In this document: one piece after another, positions 17,782 through 28,193 of the stretch | Layout of the letters: each line of letters starts with the position of its first letter | Position numbering within the stretch: position 1 is the stretch's first letter | DNA from: a bacterium | Lineage (GTDB): Bacteria > Bacillota > Bacilli > Lactobacillales > Streptococcaceae | Length of the DNA stretch: 64,000 nt | Direction of reading: 5' to 3' | NCBI GenBank assembly: GCA_905221235.1 | Contig: CAJNCJ010000002.1 | Location: 177,699 to 241,698 of the forward strand | Program-made: the position numbers and the translations under genes | The notes under the pieces: model-generated | Seen by the model: only the letters and a program-made list of their open reading frames with translations | Database searches by the model: none | Told to the model about the DNA's origin: nothing

Positions 17782-19584
17782 TTATGCCAATCCTAATTTT
17801 TCAACAAGGACTTCAAACTCATTCAAACGACGTTCAAAGACTGCAAAGGCATCATTGAGGTAGTCTTCCTTCTCCATATCAACACCAGCTTTTCTCATGA
17901 CATTGAGTGGATAGTCAGACTTACCTGCCTTGAGGTAGTCGATATAGCGGTCACGGTCTTCTTGACTACCATGAACAATCTTTTCAGCCAAGGCTGAGGC
18001 TGCTGCAAAACCAGTTGAATATTGATATACATAGTAGTTATAGTAGAAGTGTGGAATGCGAGCCCATTCGTATTGGATTTCAGGATTGTCTTCCTTGCTC
18101 AATCCATAGTACTCTTGGTTCAAGTCTGCATAGAGTTTATTTAGGAAATCACTTGTCAAGACTTCTCCATTTTGGTCTGCTTGGTGGATGGCGTGTTCAA
18201 ACTCAGCAAATTGAGTTTGTCGGAAAACTGTTCCACGGAAACCGTCCAAGAAGTTATTAAGAATAGCAAAGCGCGTTGCATCGTCTGCCACTTCTTCCAA
18301 TAATTTCTCCGTCAAGATATTTTCATTGGTTGTTGAAGCAATCTCAGCCAAGAAGATAGAGTAATCTCCGTAAACATAAGGTTGCGTTTCACGAGTATAG
18401 CTAGAATGCATACTGTGACCTGTTTCATGAACTAGAGTAAAGAGATTGTCTAGATTGTCCTGCCAGTTAAGGAGCATAAAGGCATTGGTATCGTAAGAAC
18501 CGCCAGAGTAGGCACCTGAACGCTTACCTTGGTTTTCGTAAACATCAATCCAACGTTCGCTGAAGGCACGTTTAACACGGCTCAAGTAATCCTCACCCAA
18601 GACTGCCAAGGCTTCTTCTGCTTTTTTCAAGGCTTCTTGGTAGGTAAAACTATATTCAACAGATGAAAGCGGTGTATAGACATCGTACATCTTGAGGTCT
18701 GAAATCCCCAAAATCTTTGAACGAAGCTCAAGGTAACGATGCAAGAGGGGCAAATGCTTGCGAACTGCTGCTACTAAATTGTCATAAACACTCTCTGGAA
18801 CAAAATTTGCCGCTAGGGCTGCATGACGAGCACTCTTGTAGTTGCGAACTTTGGCACGGTAGTTTTGGACCTTAACATTGGTTTGCAAGGTTTTGGCATA
18901 GGTATGTTGGAATTGTTCATAAGTCGCATAAAGGGCTTGATAGGCACCACGGCGCACCTCACGATTTTTAGACTCCATCAAACGTGTGTAAGTTCCATGA
19001 GAGAGCTGAACTTCCTTACCATCATCGTCGAGAACATAAGGGAAAACAATATCCGCATTGTCCAGGATAGCAAAGGTTTCACTCGCCGAACCAAAGATTT
19101 CTCCAGCTCCAGCCAATAATTCTTCTTCACGTTGTGAAAGAACGTGATCCTTGCCTTGCAAGAGCTTGTCAAAATAGTGTTGATAAACCTGCAATTTTGG
19201 TTGAGCTTCTAAGAAATCAGCATACTGCTTCTCACTAATCTCCATAAATTCAGGTTCATAGAATGAAAAGGCTTGGTCTAATTGGCTGTAAAGAGTCATT
19301 GCCTTGGCGTAGTACTCTTGATACTTGGCTTCACGTGTGTCCTGGTCATTTTTCATATGAGCATAAACGTAAAGCTTCTCCATCTGGCGTTCCATCTCAA
19401 GAGAAAATTCAGTAATTTCGAGTAGACTATCCGCACTATCCAAGAGATGGCCTTCATACTGGGCTACTGTCTCCAATTGTTCTGTTAAATCTTTTAAGGC
19501 TTCTTCCCAAGCCTGGTCAGTTGGGTAAATCGTTGATAGATCCCATGTATCTTTTTCATTTATTTCATGTCTTTGTAATACCAT
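17782..19584 (-). CDS. pepF: Oligoendopeptidase F (M3B)
   Basis: A 600-aa zinc metallopeptidase that degrades oligopeptides. The active site [14 protein letters not shown] (HExxH near residue 387) is followed by the downstream Glu helix [14 protein letters not shown]. Length matches PepF/PepB of streptococci. It starts 18 bp after coiA and so lies in the competence-induced unit, although its function is general peptide turnover. Confidence 0.96.
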   Translation of the reverse strand: MVLQRHEINEKDTWDLSTIYPTDQAWEEALKDLTEQLETVAQYEGHLLDSADSLLEITEFSLEMERQMEKLYVYAHMKNDQDTREAKYQEYYAKAMTLYSQLDQAFSFYEPEFMEISEKQYADFLEAQPKLQVYQHYFDKLLQGKDHVLSQREEELLAGAGEIFGSASETFAILDNADIVFPYVLDDDGKEVQLSHGTYTRLMESKNREVRRGAYQALYATYEQFQHTYAKTLQTNVKVQNYRAKVRNYKSARHAALAANFVPESVYDNLVAAVRKHLPLLHRYLELRSKILGISDLKMYDVYTPLSSVEYSFTYQEALKKAEEALAVLGEDYLSRVKRAFSERWIDVYENQGKRSGAYSGGSYDTNAFMLLNWQDNLDNLFTLVHETGHSMHSSYTRETQPYVYGDYSIFLAEIASTTNENILTEKLLEEVADDATRFAILNNFLDGFRGTVFRQTQFAEFEHAIHQADQNGEVLTSDFLNKLYADLNQEYYGLSKEDNPEIQYEWARIPHFYYNYYVYQYSTGFAAASALAEKIVHGSQEDRDRYIDYLKAGKSDYPLNVMRKAGVDMEKEDYLNDAFAVFERRLNEFEVLVEKLGLA

Positions 19585-19602
19585 TAGATTCCTCCATCCT
19601 TT

Positions 19603-20556
19603 CTATTCTACCATATTTTTTAAGAAATATTGCTGATAAAAGGCTGGTGGATAAAGCTTTTGCCAATCATTTTGGGGATTTTCTTGGTAATAGGTGTAAA
19701 AGTGCTGATAATAGCTGGTCAAATCTTGCTCAATTTGGAAAAATTTGCCTACTAGTGGTCGAATTTGTGGATACCATTCTTTTAGCCCATAAGTTAGGAG
19801 ATTTTTTCCCTTTTGATAGGCTTCTGCTTGTTCTTTCATCCAAAAGGGATTTTGATAATAGAGCTGTTGTCGGATATAGCGACAGATGTCCCTATCTTGA
19901 GAAACTGTAAAATGAGATATTTTTTGTTTCTTATAGGGAAGACGCAATATTTCCAGTAGACTGCCTTGACCATAGGGAAATTCCTTGATTTGATAATGGA
20001 GTTTACCACGGAGGTCTTGGTGAATCAGGTATTTGAGCCTTAAAAGCTGTTTTTCCTTATCTAATTCCCAAACATAAAAGCCCATGTTGTGACTGAAATA
20101 GAGAAACCCTTGTTGCAGACGAGTCAAACGCTCCTTGAGCCACAGTTTTTGACCCAACAACCACAGTACTTGGTACCCCTGACTACGATAGCCTTCACTT
20201 CGCTCTTTAAGAACTTTTTGAGTCAAATGACTACACTGAACTTCTAGAACTAGATTGCCATTTACAAACACATCCGCAATCTGTTTAAGTTCTGGGAGCG
20301 GGTATTCTAATTGAACCTCTGTCTCTTTTTTCAACCAGTGATAGAGGGATTCCTTATTGGCTAGGTGTTCTGGACTTTCATTTTCAAATGAAAAATCACA
20401 GTCTTTTAAAGATTTATGGGCAAAATGGGTTCGGACACTTGGTCCTTGCCGCAAACGGAGCTGACCTCCACAAGCTGGGCAGGTGTATGCTTGCTTCTCA
20501 AGCTTATTCTCTAACACATTTACCAATTCTCCCCTAGCATCTCTCGCAACAAACAT
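19603..20556 (-). CDS. coiA: Late-competence protein CoiA
   Basis: A 317-aa protein needed for genetic transformation, acting after uptake in RecA-dependent recombination. The N-terminal zinc-ribbon-like segment has YTCPACGGQLRLR and HFAHKSLKDC. It is followed by a restriction-like nuclease motif (IADVFVNGNLVLEVQCS). Its SigX box ends 21 bases upstream of the ATG. The gene is intact despite the hicAB insertion in front. Confidence 0.93.
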   Translation of the reverse strand: MFVARDARGELVNVLENKLEKQAYTCPACGGQLRLRQGPSVRTHFAHKSLKDCDFSFENESPEHLANKESLYHWLKKETEVQLEYPLPELKQIADVFVNGNLVLEVQCSHLTQKVLKERSEGYRSQGYQVLWLLGQKLWLKERLTRLQQGFLYFSHNMGFYVWELDKEKQLLRLKYLIHQDLRGKLHYQIKEFPYGQGSLLEILRLPYKKQKISHFTVSQDRDICRYIRQQLYYQNPFWMKEQAEAYQKGKNLLTYGLKEWYPQIRPLVGKFFQIEQDLTSYYQHFYTYYQENPQNDWQKLYPPAFYQQYFLKNMVE

Positions 20557-20577
20557 GATTTTCCTCCTTTTCTATAT

Positions 20578-20585
20578 TATTCGTA
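20578..20585 (-). promoter_or_regulatory. SigX (ComX) box of coiA
   Basis: TACGAATA on the minus strand, 21 bases upstream of the coiA ATG. It is the octamer of late-competence promoters and forms one end of the left 42-bp repeat copy. Confidence 0.9.
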
Positions 20586-20590
20586 AAAAA

Positions 20591-20619
20591 GAAAAAAGAT
20601 CAGGAAAATTCCTAATCTT
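20591..20619 (-). terminator. Terminator downstream of hicB
   Basis: AAGAT.AGGAA/TTCCT.ATCTT stem on the minus strand followed by TTTTTTC, inside the left repeat copy, 16 bp after the hicB stop. Confidence 0.75.
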
Positions 20620-20634
20620 AATCATTCTATAATA

Positions 20635-21012
20635 TTAGAGTTGCAAGCGACTTTCAAGAGCTTGTGTCAACACTTCAGAATAGTTCACTTTCTCACGATC
20701 TGCAAGTCTGACTAGCCACTCTGGAACCGTAACATTTTTTCGAATCGCCTTATTATTCTTTACGAAAGGCAAGGGATTGACCTGAATCAAAGTCACAAAT
20801 CCATCAGGAGCTTTCAACCTAGAAATGTCACTAGGAGTAGGCAAAGCCAGTCCTTCATCAATATAAGAAGCTAAAACACTCTCAAGCATTTCCCGAGCAT
20901 TTTTCATTGCAAGTTCAAGCGTTTCTCCTTCAGTCCCACCTCCAAATTCCGGAAATTCAACCCAGTATCCAGTGCCTTCTCTATGAAAAATAGCAGGATA
21001 AGATTTTAGCAT
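20635..21012 (-). CDS. hicB: HicB antitoxin
   Basis: A 125-aa type II antitoxin. The N-terminal partial RNase H-like HicB fold starts MLKSYPAIFHREGTGYWVEF with PEFGGGTEGETLELAMKNA. The C-terminal ribbon-helix-helix DNA-binding part is KNVTVPEWLVRLADREKVNY followed by SEVLTQALESRL. The ATG at 21012 has GGAGG six bases upstream; an in-frame start 27 bases earlier would lie across the hicA stop. It neutralises HicA and probably represses the pair through the palindrome at the promoter. Confidence 0.93.
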   Translation of the reverse strand: MLKSYPAIFHREGTGYWVEFPEFGGGTEGETLELAMKNAREMLESVLASYIDEGLALPTPSDISRLKAPDGFVTLIQVNPLPFVKNNKAIRKNVTVPEWLVRLADREKVNYSEVLTQALESRLQL

Positions 21013-21039
21013 AATACACCTCCACAATTTCCAAATCAA

Positions 21040-21228
21040 CTACAGTCCCAAATCTTTTACTATTTTTCTCTCTAAACCTTTTCCTAAATCCTCATTACCG
21101 TGGACTGGAATAGTGACAAGATAGGGAACTCCTTCTTTCTTAAAATGATGATGACTTCCTCTCTTACGAACTTCAATCCATCCATTTGCAAGAGCTAATT
21201 TTACCATTTCCTTACCTGTGATTGGCAT
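21040..21228 (-). CDS. hicA: HicA toxin (mRNA interferase)
   Basis: A 62-aa toxin with the dsRBD-like HicA fold. It begins MPITGKEMVKLALANGWIEV, followed by the catalytic G-S-H-H-H-F motif (His near residue 27) and HGNEDLGKGLERKIVKDLGL. HicA proteins cleave mRNA when free of HicB. Length is normal and the catalytic His is present, so it looks active. It is first in the hicAB operon, 27 bp upstream of hicB. The ribosome site is AAAGGTG. Confidence 0.93.
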   Translation of the reverse strand: MPITGKEMVKLALANGWIEVRKRGSHHHFKKEGVPYLVTIPVHGNEDLGKGLERKIVKDLGL

Positions 21229-21251
21229 TTACGGTCACCTTTCTATCTGAA

Positions 21252-21280
21252 ATTATACTTATAATGCGTATTTTTGTCAA
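21252..21280 (-). promoter_or_regulatory. Consensus SigA promoter and operator-like palindrome of hicAB
   Basis: TTGACA (21280-21275) and TATAAT (21257-21252) are separated by exactly 17 bp, a perfect consensus. ATTATA-AG-TATAAT, an inverted repeat, covers the -10 box and is a likely HicB operator. Confidence 0.85.
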
Positions 21281-21295
21281 TTCTTCTATCTTATC

Positions 21296-21303
21296 TATTC
21301 GTA
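21296..21303 (-). promoter_or_regulatory. Second SigX (ComX) box, upstream of hicA
   Basis: TACGAATA on the minus strand at the end of the right repeat copy, 67 bases before the hicA ATG and 15 bp upstream of the SigA -35 box. It is identical to the coiA box. Confidence 0.8.
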
Positions 21304-21337
21304 AAAAAGAAAAAAGATCAGGAAATTTCCTAATCTT
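21296..21337. repeat. Right copy of the 42-bp direct repeat flanking hicAB
   Basis: The partner of 20578-20619 with one mismatch in the hairpin loop. It begins 9 bp after the tehB-like stop and acts as that gene's terminator (AAGATTAGGAA...TTCCTGATCTT then T run), followed by a SigX box. Confidence 0.92.
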
Positions 21338-21346
21338 CATGTGTGT

Positions 21347-22207
21347 TTATTTGATTTTCTTAGCTAGCATGGTCGCGAAACGTAGTTGAATACGATTTCC
21401 ATTCTCATCGCGACGGTGCAAATGTCCTGGATTTTCATTGTACTTAACCAATTCCCAGTCCTTGTAATAGTCTGCTAGCTCTCCTTCTTTAAATGTGAAT
21501 GGGAAGTTCACTGAGCAAGGATAATCCTCCGTGTCCATGGCACAAACGATAAGATTGTAACCACCGACCGTGGTGTGCTCCTGCATGTTTCGGATAATAG
21601 CTGGAATGCGGTCCGCTTGTAAAAACATGAGAACAACTGTTGATACGATAAAATCATAGGCTTGCCCGATGCTGGCTGAATTGATATCGTAAAGACCAAC
21701 AGGCATATCCAAATCTTCCTGTTCCACAATGCTTTGCAAGATTTCAAGAGCCAGTTCATTTTGATCTACAGCTGTCACATCAAATCCTTGCTGGGCTAGA
21801 AAAAGAGAATTGCGCCCTTGACCACAACCTAAATCCAAGGCTTTACCCGGTTTCACTGTTTGCATAGCTTCCAGAACTTCTGAATGAACAGGATTGGTAT
21901 TGTATTTCTTAGGGAAATAGTCCTCAGGTTTACAATAAAATTCCAAGTACCATTCTACATCGTCTGTGGCAGCTTCCACTCGGTGCCATGCTTGAGGTTG
22001 CGCCATTGGATTGTCTGCTCCTGCTTCAAAGAGGTGTTCAGCTAGAACTTCTCCTTCTTCGGTCAATTCAATAAACTTGAGGGCTCCTTTTACAACAGTA
22101 ATCTTCCCCCAAGTCCCAATCTTGGTATTGTGCTTTTGCTGAACCGCCTCTGGCATGGTTTCTTTAGTCCACAAAGGCATACGTTTATAGGCAACTAGTT
22201 TTTCCAT
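21347..22207 (-). CDS. TehB-family SAM-dependent methyltransferase
   Basis: About 286 aa. An N-terminal cupin-like TehB extension (residues 1-90, IGTWGKITVVKGALKFIELT) is followed by a class I methyltransferase with motif I ALDLGCGQGRNSLFLAQQGF and VTAVDQNELALEI. TehB enzymes methylate tellurite/selenite in vitro; the natural substrate is unknown. The third codon ATG (22207) fits the GAGG site better than the first. It is the last gene of the ybeY-to-smpB run. Confidence 0.88.
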   Translation of the reverse strand: MEKLVAYKRMPLWTKETMPEAVQQKHNTKIGTWGKITVVKGALKFIELTEEGEVLAEHLFEAGADNPMAQPQAWHRVEAATDDVEWYLEFYCKPEDYFPKKYNTNPVHSEVLEAMQTVKPGKALDLGCGQGRNSLFLAQQGFDVTAVDQNELALEILQSIVEQEDLDMPVGLYDINSASIGQAYDFIVSTVVLMFLQADRIPAIIRNMQEHTTVGGYNLIVCAMDTEDYPCSVNFPFTFKEGELADYYKDWELVKYNENPGHLHRRDENGNRIQLRFATMLAKKIK

Positions 22208-22222
22208 TTTCATTTCCTCTTT

Positions 22223-22690
22223 TTATCGCTGATTAACAGCTTTCATCACGCGCGCAATATCGCGATTCTGCTCACGACGTTTGATTGACTCTCGTTTGTC
22301 GTAGTCATGCTTCCCTTTAGCTAGGCCTAAAAGGAGCTTGGCATAGCCATCTTTTATATAGGCCTTAAGGGGAACTAGGGTCATTCCTGTCCCTTTAGTC
22401 TCTTGTTCCAGCTTTTGAATTTGTTTCTTATGGAGCAAGAGTTTGCGACGGCGTTCTGGTTCCTGATTCCAGATATTGCCCTCTTCGTAAGGAGCGATAT
22501 GAACATTGCTCAACCAGACCTCCCCATTTTTTACTTGGGCAAAGCCGTCCTTGAGATTGATTCGAGCAGCTCGTACACTCTTGATTTCAGTTCCAGTCAG
22601 GACCATTCCTACCTCTAGCGTATCTACGATTGTATAGTCGTGGCGCGCCTTTTTATTTTGTGCGACGACCTTTCCCTCGCCCTTTGCCAT
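22223..22690 (-). CDS. smpB: SsrA-binding protein SmpB
   Basis: A 155-aa partner of tmRNA in trans-translation. It shows the SmpB core ([40 protein letters not shown]) and the C-terminal [19 protein letters not shown] tail that enters the ribosome. It overlaps the 3' end of rnr by 38 bp, so RNase R and SmpB, which act together on stalled mRNA, are coupled. Confidence 0.97.
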   Translation of the reverse strand: MAKGEGKVVAQNKKARHDYTIVDTLEVGMVLTGTEIKSVRAARINLKDGFAQVKNGEVWLSNVHIAPYEEGNIWNQEPERRRKLLLHKKQIQKLEQETKGTGMTLVPLKAYIKDGYAKLLLGLAKGKHDYDKRESIKRREQNRDIARVMKAVNQR

Positions 22691-25007
22691 GCTTGGCTCC
22701 TTTCTTAGCTACTTCCTTATAAAAAGGTTTCTTTCCTTTTTTCTTCTTATCTTTCTGAGAATGCTTGCGCTTATCATTTGAGCGTCCTGATTTTCTCTTG
22801 TCTTCCTTCTTATCTGAACGACGACTGGAACCACGCCCTCTGTCACTGCGATTAGACTCTTTCAAGCCTTTTTCAATCACATCAAATTCACTTGGAATGT
22901 AAGAGAAGTCGATCTCACCCGTCATCTTATCGGCTCTTTCAACCCGAATGCGAATCTGCTGACCTACACGGAATGTTGTACCCGATTTCTCCCCACGAAG
23001 GGTCAAATCACGCTCATTGAAATGATAAAATTCAGGCAAATTGGTGATATGAATCAAGCCTTCAACCGTATTTGGTAATTCAACAAAAAGACCGAATTTG
23101 ACAATACTTGATACAACCGCATCGTATTCTTCACCTACGTATTCTTCCATGTACTCAGCCTTTTTCATGGCTTCGACTTCACGCTCGGCCTCGATAGCAC
23201 GACGCTCACGGTTGGAAGACTGGGTCGCAATCTCTGGAATCACTTGCTCAAAATACTCTGCTATTTCCTTAGAACGACCGTAATCCCGAATCATACGGTG
23301 AACAAGAAGGTCTGGATAACGACGAATCGGACTAGTAAAGTGAGTGTAATAGTCAGCAGCAAGTCCATAGTGGCCGTGATTGTGCTCAGAATAGCGAGCC
23401 TGCTGCATGGAGCGAAGAAGCATCATGGACAATACATCCGCATAAGGTTCTCCCTCAACAGTACGCATGATGTCTTGAAGCGCCTCCTGGCTAATCTCAC
23501 TGGCAGTCCCATAAATCCGCAAGCCAAAACTTGAAGCATAATCAATAAACTTCTGAACCTTTTCAGCCTTTGGCTCCTCGTGAATTCGATAGATGAAAGG
23601 CAAATCCAACTTGCTGAAATGCTCGGCAACTGTTTCATTGGCCATCAACATAAAGGACTCAATCATGCGCTCGGCAACACCACGCTGGCGAAGAACGATA
23701 TCAACAGGCTTACCTTGTTTGTCCACTAAAATCTTCGCTTCGTTGGTATCGAAATTGAGGGCTCCACGTTTCACACGCATGTTTTCTAGCCTTTCATGGA
23801 GCTTGGCCATAAGTTCGATACTTGGAACAATTTTCTGATATTCTTGTCTCTTTTCCTTGTCTCCAGCTAGGATATCATTGACATCACTGTAGGTCATCCT
23901 GAAGCTTGTCTTGATAACCGTTTGTGTAATGGTGTAATTGACCACACGACCATGTTTATCAATTTCCATAATAGTAGACTGGGTCAGACGGTCAACTTGA
24001 GGATTGAGAGAGCAGATGCCATTTGACAAACGCTCTGGAAGCATTGGCACCACTCGGTCTGTCACATAGACAGAAGTCGCGCGGTTAAGGGCTTCCTTAT
24101 CAAGGGCAGAACCCTCGGTCACATAATAGGAAACATCTGCGATGTGAACTCCAAGCTCCAGATTTCCATTTTTCAGAGCCTTGATATGTACCGCATCATC
24201 CAAGTCCTTGGCATCGGCACCGTCAATGGTAAAGGTAATCTCATCTCTCAAATCCAGACGGCCTTCCATATCCTTTTGAGACGGAACATCAGGCACACTT
24301 TCTGCTTCCTTGACAACAGCTTCTGGAAACTCGGATACAATGTCCATAGACTCCAAAACCTCAAGGACATCAATCCCAACATCCGTCGAGTGCCCCACCA
24401 CATCAAGGACACTAGCAACAAAGAAATCATGTTTCTTGCTTGGATATTTGTCGATAAAGACCTTGAGAACTTCGGTTCCTTCTAGTTTAAGAGCTGGTTT
24501 CTTAACATAAATTGGTTGGCTGATTTTCTGGTTTTTCGAACGGATGTATCCAGCATACTTAGGTTTTTCCTGATCTAGTACGATTTGACCGACTACGGTT
24601 GTTAGACTGTGTTCTAAGATATCAATAATTTTGGCTTCTGCTGCTGTTCCCTTATTGCGGTCAGCGACTTTCTTGATGACGACCTCAACGGTATCGCCAT
24701 CAATAGCATAGTTGACATCGTTTTTTCCTACAAAAAGGTCGTCCTCTTCCCCTTCTAGACTAACAAAACCAAAGCCATTTTTATGGGCATGAAAAATCCC
24801 CTTGAGAGTAATCTCATGTTTTTTCTTGGCTTCCAAGGTCAGACTCCCATCTTCTTCAAAGCGAATCTGGTGCTTTCTTTCCATTAGGGACAAGGTTTTA
24901 ATCAACTCACGAAAATCCTTGGACCCATCTTTTCCCAAAGCCTGAGCCAAGTCATTGACCGTCACCTTTCCCTTGTCTTGTAAATATTCTTTTATTCTAT
25001 CTTTCAT
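22653..25007 (-). CDS. rnr: Ribonuclease R
   Basis: A 784-aa 3'-5' exoribonuclease. An N-terminal winged helix and cold-shock domains are followed by the RNB catalytic core with [16 protein letters not shown], an S1 domain (about 630-710) and a Lys/Arg/Gly-rich tail ending [13 protein letters not shown]. RNase R degrades structured RNA and is recruited by tmRNA-SmpB. It follows secG by about 100 bp and overlaps smpB. Confidence 0.97.
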   Translation of the reverse strand: MKDRIKEYLQDKGKVTVNDLAQALGKDGSKDFRELIKTLSLMERKHQIRFEEDGSLTLEAKKKHEITLKGIFHAHKNGFGFVSLEGEEDDLFVGKNDVNYAIDGDTVEVVIKKVADRNKGTAAEAKIIDILEHSLTTVVGQIVLDQEKPKYAGYIRSKNQKISQPIYVKKPALKLEGTEVLKVFIDKYPSKKHDFFVASVLDVVGHSTDVGIDVLEVLESMDIVSEFPEAVVKEAESVPDVPSQKDMEGRLDLRDEITFTIDGADAKDLDDAVHIKALKNGNLELGVHIADVSYYVTEGSALDKEALNRATSVYVTDRVVPMLPERLSNGICSLNPQVDRLTQSTIMEIDKHGRVVNYTITQTVIKTSFRMTYSDVNDILAGDKEKRQEYQKIVPSIELMAKLHERLENMRVKRGALNFDTNEAKILVDKQGKPVDIVLRQRGVAERMIESFMLMANETVAEHFSKLDLPFIYRIHEEPKAEKVQKFIDYASSFGLRIYGTASEISQEALQDIMRTVEGEPYADVLSMMLLRSMQQARYSEHNHGHYGLAADYYTHFTSPIRRYPDLLVHRMIRDYGRSKEIAEYFEQVIPEIATQSSNRERRAIEAEREVEAMKKAEYMEEYVGEEYDAVVSSIVKFGLFVELPNTVEGLIHITNLPEFYHFNERDLTLRGEKSGTTFRVGQQIRIRVERADKMTGEIDFSYIPSEFDVIEKGLKESNRSDRGRGSSRRSDKKEDKRKSGRSNDKRKHSQKDKKKKGKKPFYKEVAKKGAKHGKGRGKGRRTK

Positions 25008-25107
25008 ATTTTCTTTCTAGATTTTTAATTTTCTTTTACTGTAAAACCGTCTCAAACATCCTTTAAAAATAAAAAGAGGCAAAGACCTAGTCCTGCCCAT
25101 TATTTTC

Positions 25108-25341
25108 TTATCTACTTGATAATACCGTCAATGCTAAGGCAATGGCTAGCCAGAAAAAGACTAAAATCCCTGTCAAACGCTGCATTACAGCTTCAAAACC
25201 GCGTGCTTTACTGCGTTCAAACAAATCACCTGAGCTGGCATCAAATACATTGCTGGATTGGTTTTTAGTTGGTTGCATGAAAATCGCAATCACAATCACA
25301 ACAGATAATACTAATAAAATGGTTAATAATAGGTTATACAT
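25108..25341 (-). CDS. secG: Preprotein translocase subunit SecG
   Basis: A 77-aa protein with two membrane helices (YNLLLTILLVLSVVIVIAIF and LTGILVFFWLAIALALTVL) separated by the N-V-F-D-A-S-S-G-D-L-F loop typical of SecG. It is an accessory subunit of SecYEG. It lies between rpmG and rnr, the usual Firmicute secG-rnr-smpB order. Confidence 0.95.
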   Translation of the reverse strand: MYNLLLTILLVLSVVIVIAIFMQPTKNQSSNVFDASSGDLFERSKARGFEAVMQRLTGILVFFWLAIALALTVLSSR

Positions 25342-25380
25342 ATCAAACTCCTTAAAATCCTTATCATTTTACCATAAAAT

Positions 25381-25530
25381 CTACTTAGATTCAAGATGTA
25401 GGGTTACTTTTCTTTCCTTGGGACAATACTTTAAAACCTCTATCTTGTCTGGATGAGTTTTTGAATTTTTACTGGTTAGGTAATTAATACTGCCACAAGA
25501 GGAGCATTTGAGATTAATTTTTACTCGCAC
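25381..25530 (-). CDS. rpmG: Ribosomal protein L33
   Basis: A 49-aa protein starting GTG at 25530: [17 protein letters not shown], with a [14 protein letters not shown] end. It has one full CxxC pair at the front, while the second pair is reduced to a single Cys (KYCPKE). The GTG start shares one base with the pmrA stop codon (TAGTG), so translation is coupled. Confidence 0.9.
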
Positions 25531-26729
25531 TAGATTTCCTTTACTTTTAATAATGTTCGAAATTGAAGCAGGTTAAAGAAACAACTAAAGGCAACACAAA
25601 GACTTGTCGCATAAAAGACAGCATGGTAGCCAAATTGGCCTGCTACTGCAGAACCTGCCATGGGACCAACGACACCTCCCAGATAAAAGAATACCTGATT
25701 AAAGGCAAAGACCCTCGAAATACCAGCTTTGGGCGTCATCTTGCTGAGAAGGGCATTAACTCCGGGAATCAAGGCACCGGTTCCCAATCCAAAGAGGAAA
25801 CGATAAAGTCCTAATTGAAGGGGGCTAGAGGCATTGGCACAGAGAAGATAGATGATAACTGAATAAAACTGGGCGACAACCAAGAGACGATGATTGCCCA
25901 CCTTGTCACCTAGCTTGCCCATAACTCCCGCACTCATCATACTGGAAAAGCCCATACTGGATACAATCAAACCAGAGACAAAAAGAAGATTCTCTGTCTG
26001 CCCTAAGTCACGCACATAAAGAGCCAAAATAGGGCCAATCGATTGGGCTGAAAATTGGATGACAAAACTGGTTAAAAAGAGATTGACCAAAAGATAGGGA
26101 TATTTGACCGAGGTAAATAATTCCTTTGTTGGAATAGCCTTTTCCTTGGCTACTGGTTTAAAATCTTCCTTAATAAAGCAAATAGTCAAAATAGCGGCTA
26201 AAAACAGAAAACTACCAACCAGTAAAAAGACAGTACGAATTCCAAATAATTCTGCGATAAAGCCCCCGATAAAGGGACCAGTTAGAGTACCTGCAACTAC
26301 TCCAGTAGACAAAGTGCCTAAGGCAGAGCCTGATTTCTCCTTGGGAACCTGACTGGCTATCAAGGCTGTTGCATTGGGAACAAAACCTGCAAATACACCA
26401 TTCAGTAAACGAAGAAAGATTAGCCAATAGATATTTGGGACAAAGGCCAAGCCTCCCATAGTAATGGTCATAGCAAGCCCAGCCCGAATCATCATAGGTT
26501 TTCGACCGTATTTGTCAGCAAGGATTCCCCAGATAGGAGAAAAGAGCGCCGCGGAAATAGCAGATACAGAAATAGCTAAGCCTGCATAAAAAGCAGCTTG
26601 CTCACTCCCAACACCTAGATTTTCCACAAAAATGGGCATAAAGGGCACAACCAAAGAAATACTGGCTCCTGTCAGAAAATTACCAAACCAGGCAATGCGC
26701 AAATTATCCTTCCAGTTAATCTCTGTCAT
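25530..26729 (-). CDS. pmrA: MFS multidrug efflux protein PmrA
   Basis: A 399-aa, twelve-helix major facilitator. The start [10 protein letters not shown] at 26729 has GGAGG eight bases upstream; it overlaps the coaE end by 14 bp. The family motif A is [17 protein letters not shown]. The pneumococcal homologue was first linked to fluoroquinolone efflux, though its contribution is debated. Natural substrate is unknown. Confidence 0.92.
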
Positions 26730-27321
26730 CTTGTGCACCTCCCTCAAGAAGGTTACGTACCTGAGTAAGAAGCTGGTCCTGATTTCCATTGTTATCTAAA
26801 ACATGACTAGCCAAATCTTTCTTTTTCTCTAAAGGCCACTGGGCTGCCAGACGAGATTCAGATTCATCTTTGGACAAGTGGTCTCTTTTCATTAAACGTT
26901 CTACTTGGATATCTCGATCCACATAGACCAACCAAGTCTCATTAAACCAGGAGGCATAGTCTTGTTCAAAAAGTAGGGGAATATCCATGAAGAAAACAAC
27001 TTCTGTCTGAGCCAACTGATCTCTTAATGTAGCCAGTTCCTCACGGATAATTTCTCCTTGGATTTGCTTCGACCATTCTCGTTCTTCATGATTTAAAAAG
27101 ATGAGTCTAGCTAGGAGAGGGCGATTGAGTTCTCCATTTTCTAGAATGATTTCTTGACCAAAATGCTGGACTAGAGCCTCAAACAGACGACCACCAGGTT
27201 TCTGTAGTTGGTGGACGACTGCATCGGCATCCACCACTTGAAAACCTTGCTGTCTTAGAAAATTTGTCACAGTTGACTTACCAGAGGCAATTCCTCCTGT
27301 AATTCCAATGATTTTTCCCAT
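26716..27321 (-). CDS. coaE: Dephospho-CoA kinase
   Basis: A 201-aa enzyme that phosphorylates dephospho-CoA in the last step of coenzyme A synthesis. The P-loop is GITGGIASGKST (about residues 6-17), followed by the D-A-D-A-V substrate motif and a lid region (RDIQVERLMKRD). The ATG at 27321 has GGAGG close upstream and overlaps the mutM stop (TGATG). Confidence 0.95.
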   Translation of the reverse strand: MGKIIGITGGIASGKSTVTNFLRQQGFQVVDADAVVHQLQKPGGRLFEALVQHFGQEIILENGELNRPLLARLIFLNHEEREWSKQIQGEIIREELATLRDQLAQTEVVFFMDIPLLFEQDYASWFNETWLVYVDRDIQVERLMKRDHLSKDESESRLAAQWPLEKKKDLASHVLDNNGNQDQLLTQVRNLLEGGAQDDRD

Positions 27322-28145
27322 CAGTCCCTCCTTTGACAGTTTGGACAAAAGTGGGTGCCTCGTCCACCTAGTTGGATTTTCTCAATGATGGTGCCACAAC
27401 GTGAACATTCTTGACCAGCCTTGTCATAGACCTGATGAAAATCCTGCATGGTTCCATCTTCCCCAAAGGCATTGGTATAGGTCCGAATGGTGGAACCACC
27501 TTTTTCAACAGCCTGTCCCAAAACAGCAATGGTCTGGTCATGAATGGCTGACGCTTCTTCTGTCGTCAAAGTGTGGGAAGGTCTAGCTGGATGAACCTGA
27601 GCTCGCCAGAGAACTTCATCCACATAAATATTGCCAAGACCAGCTACCAAGGTCTGGTCTAGGAGGTGGGATTTGATAGGCTTTTTAGACTTGGCTAAAG
27701 CAGCTTGAAAGACCTGTAAATCAAAGTCTTGCTCCCTTGGTTCAGGCCCTAATTTCTTAGAAATAAAGTAGGTGTCCAAAAGGTCAGGAGACAATAGTTC
27801 CATAGTACCAAACTTGCGTACATCCTCATAAACAAGCGTTCCACCGTCCTCAAACTGGAAGAAAACATGGGCATGCTTGCGTTCAGGAACCTGGTCTGGA
27901 TAGTAAAAATACTTGCCCTCCATGCGCAAATGGGAAATCAAGACCTTGTCTGTCAAGTAAAAAAGCAAGTATTTTCCACGCCGTCCCATTGACTCAACAA
28001 CTTGACCAGGCACTTCCTTTTGAAACTCGTCCAGATCTGTCTTAATCATCTTGGGATAGCGAATTTCTATACTCGAAATTTTCTTACCTAGAATCAATTT
28101 TTCTAAGCCACGACGAACCGTTTCAACCTCAGGTAATTCAGGCAT
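27321..28145 (-). CDS. mutM: Formamidopyrimidine-DNA glycosylase
   Basis: A 274-aa base-excision repair glycosylase/AP lyase acting on 8-oxoguanine. The start [14 protein letters not shown] at 28145 leaves the catalytic Pro2 and Glu3 at the processed N-terminus. AGGAGG lies four bases upstream. The C-terminal zinc finger is CSRCG...FCPNCQ. The longer open frame to 28187 would bury the catalytic Pro and is rejected. Confidence 0.97.
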   Translation of the reverse strand: MPELPEVETVRRGLEKLILGKKISSIEIRYPKMIKTDLDEFQKEVPGQVVESMGRRGKYLLFYLTDKVLISHLRMEGKYFYYPDQVPERKHAHVFFQFEDGGTLVYEDVRKFGTMELLSPDLLDTYFISKKLGPEPREQDFDLQVFQAALAKSKKPIKSHLLDQTLVAGLGNIYVDEVLWRAQVHPARPSHTLTTEEASAIHDQTIAVLGQAVEKGGSTIRTYTNAFGEDGTMQDFHQVYDKAGQECSRCGTIIEKIQLGGRGTHFCPNCQRRD

Positions 28146-28193
28146 AAGTCCTCCTTCTGTAAAAACAAGAAGCAGGCATGTGCCCACCTCTAC

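Larger units (their letters stand above)
20578..20619. repeat. Left copy of the 42-bp direct repeat flanking hicAB
   Basis: Identical at 41 of 42 positions to 21296-21337. It contains, in minus-strand order, a terminator hairpin (AAGATTAGGAA...TTCCTGATCTT) with a run of T and then TACGAATA. This copy lies between hicB and coiA. Confidence 0.92.

Noticed and set aside
20578..21337. Reading the 42-bp repeats as attachment sites of a phage or integrative element
   Set aside because: No integrase or other mobility gene is present in the 760-bp interval; the repeats are better explained as duplication of a terminator-promoter unit, although the mechanism is unknown.
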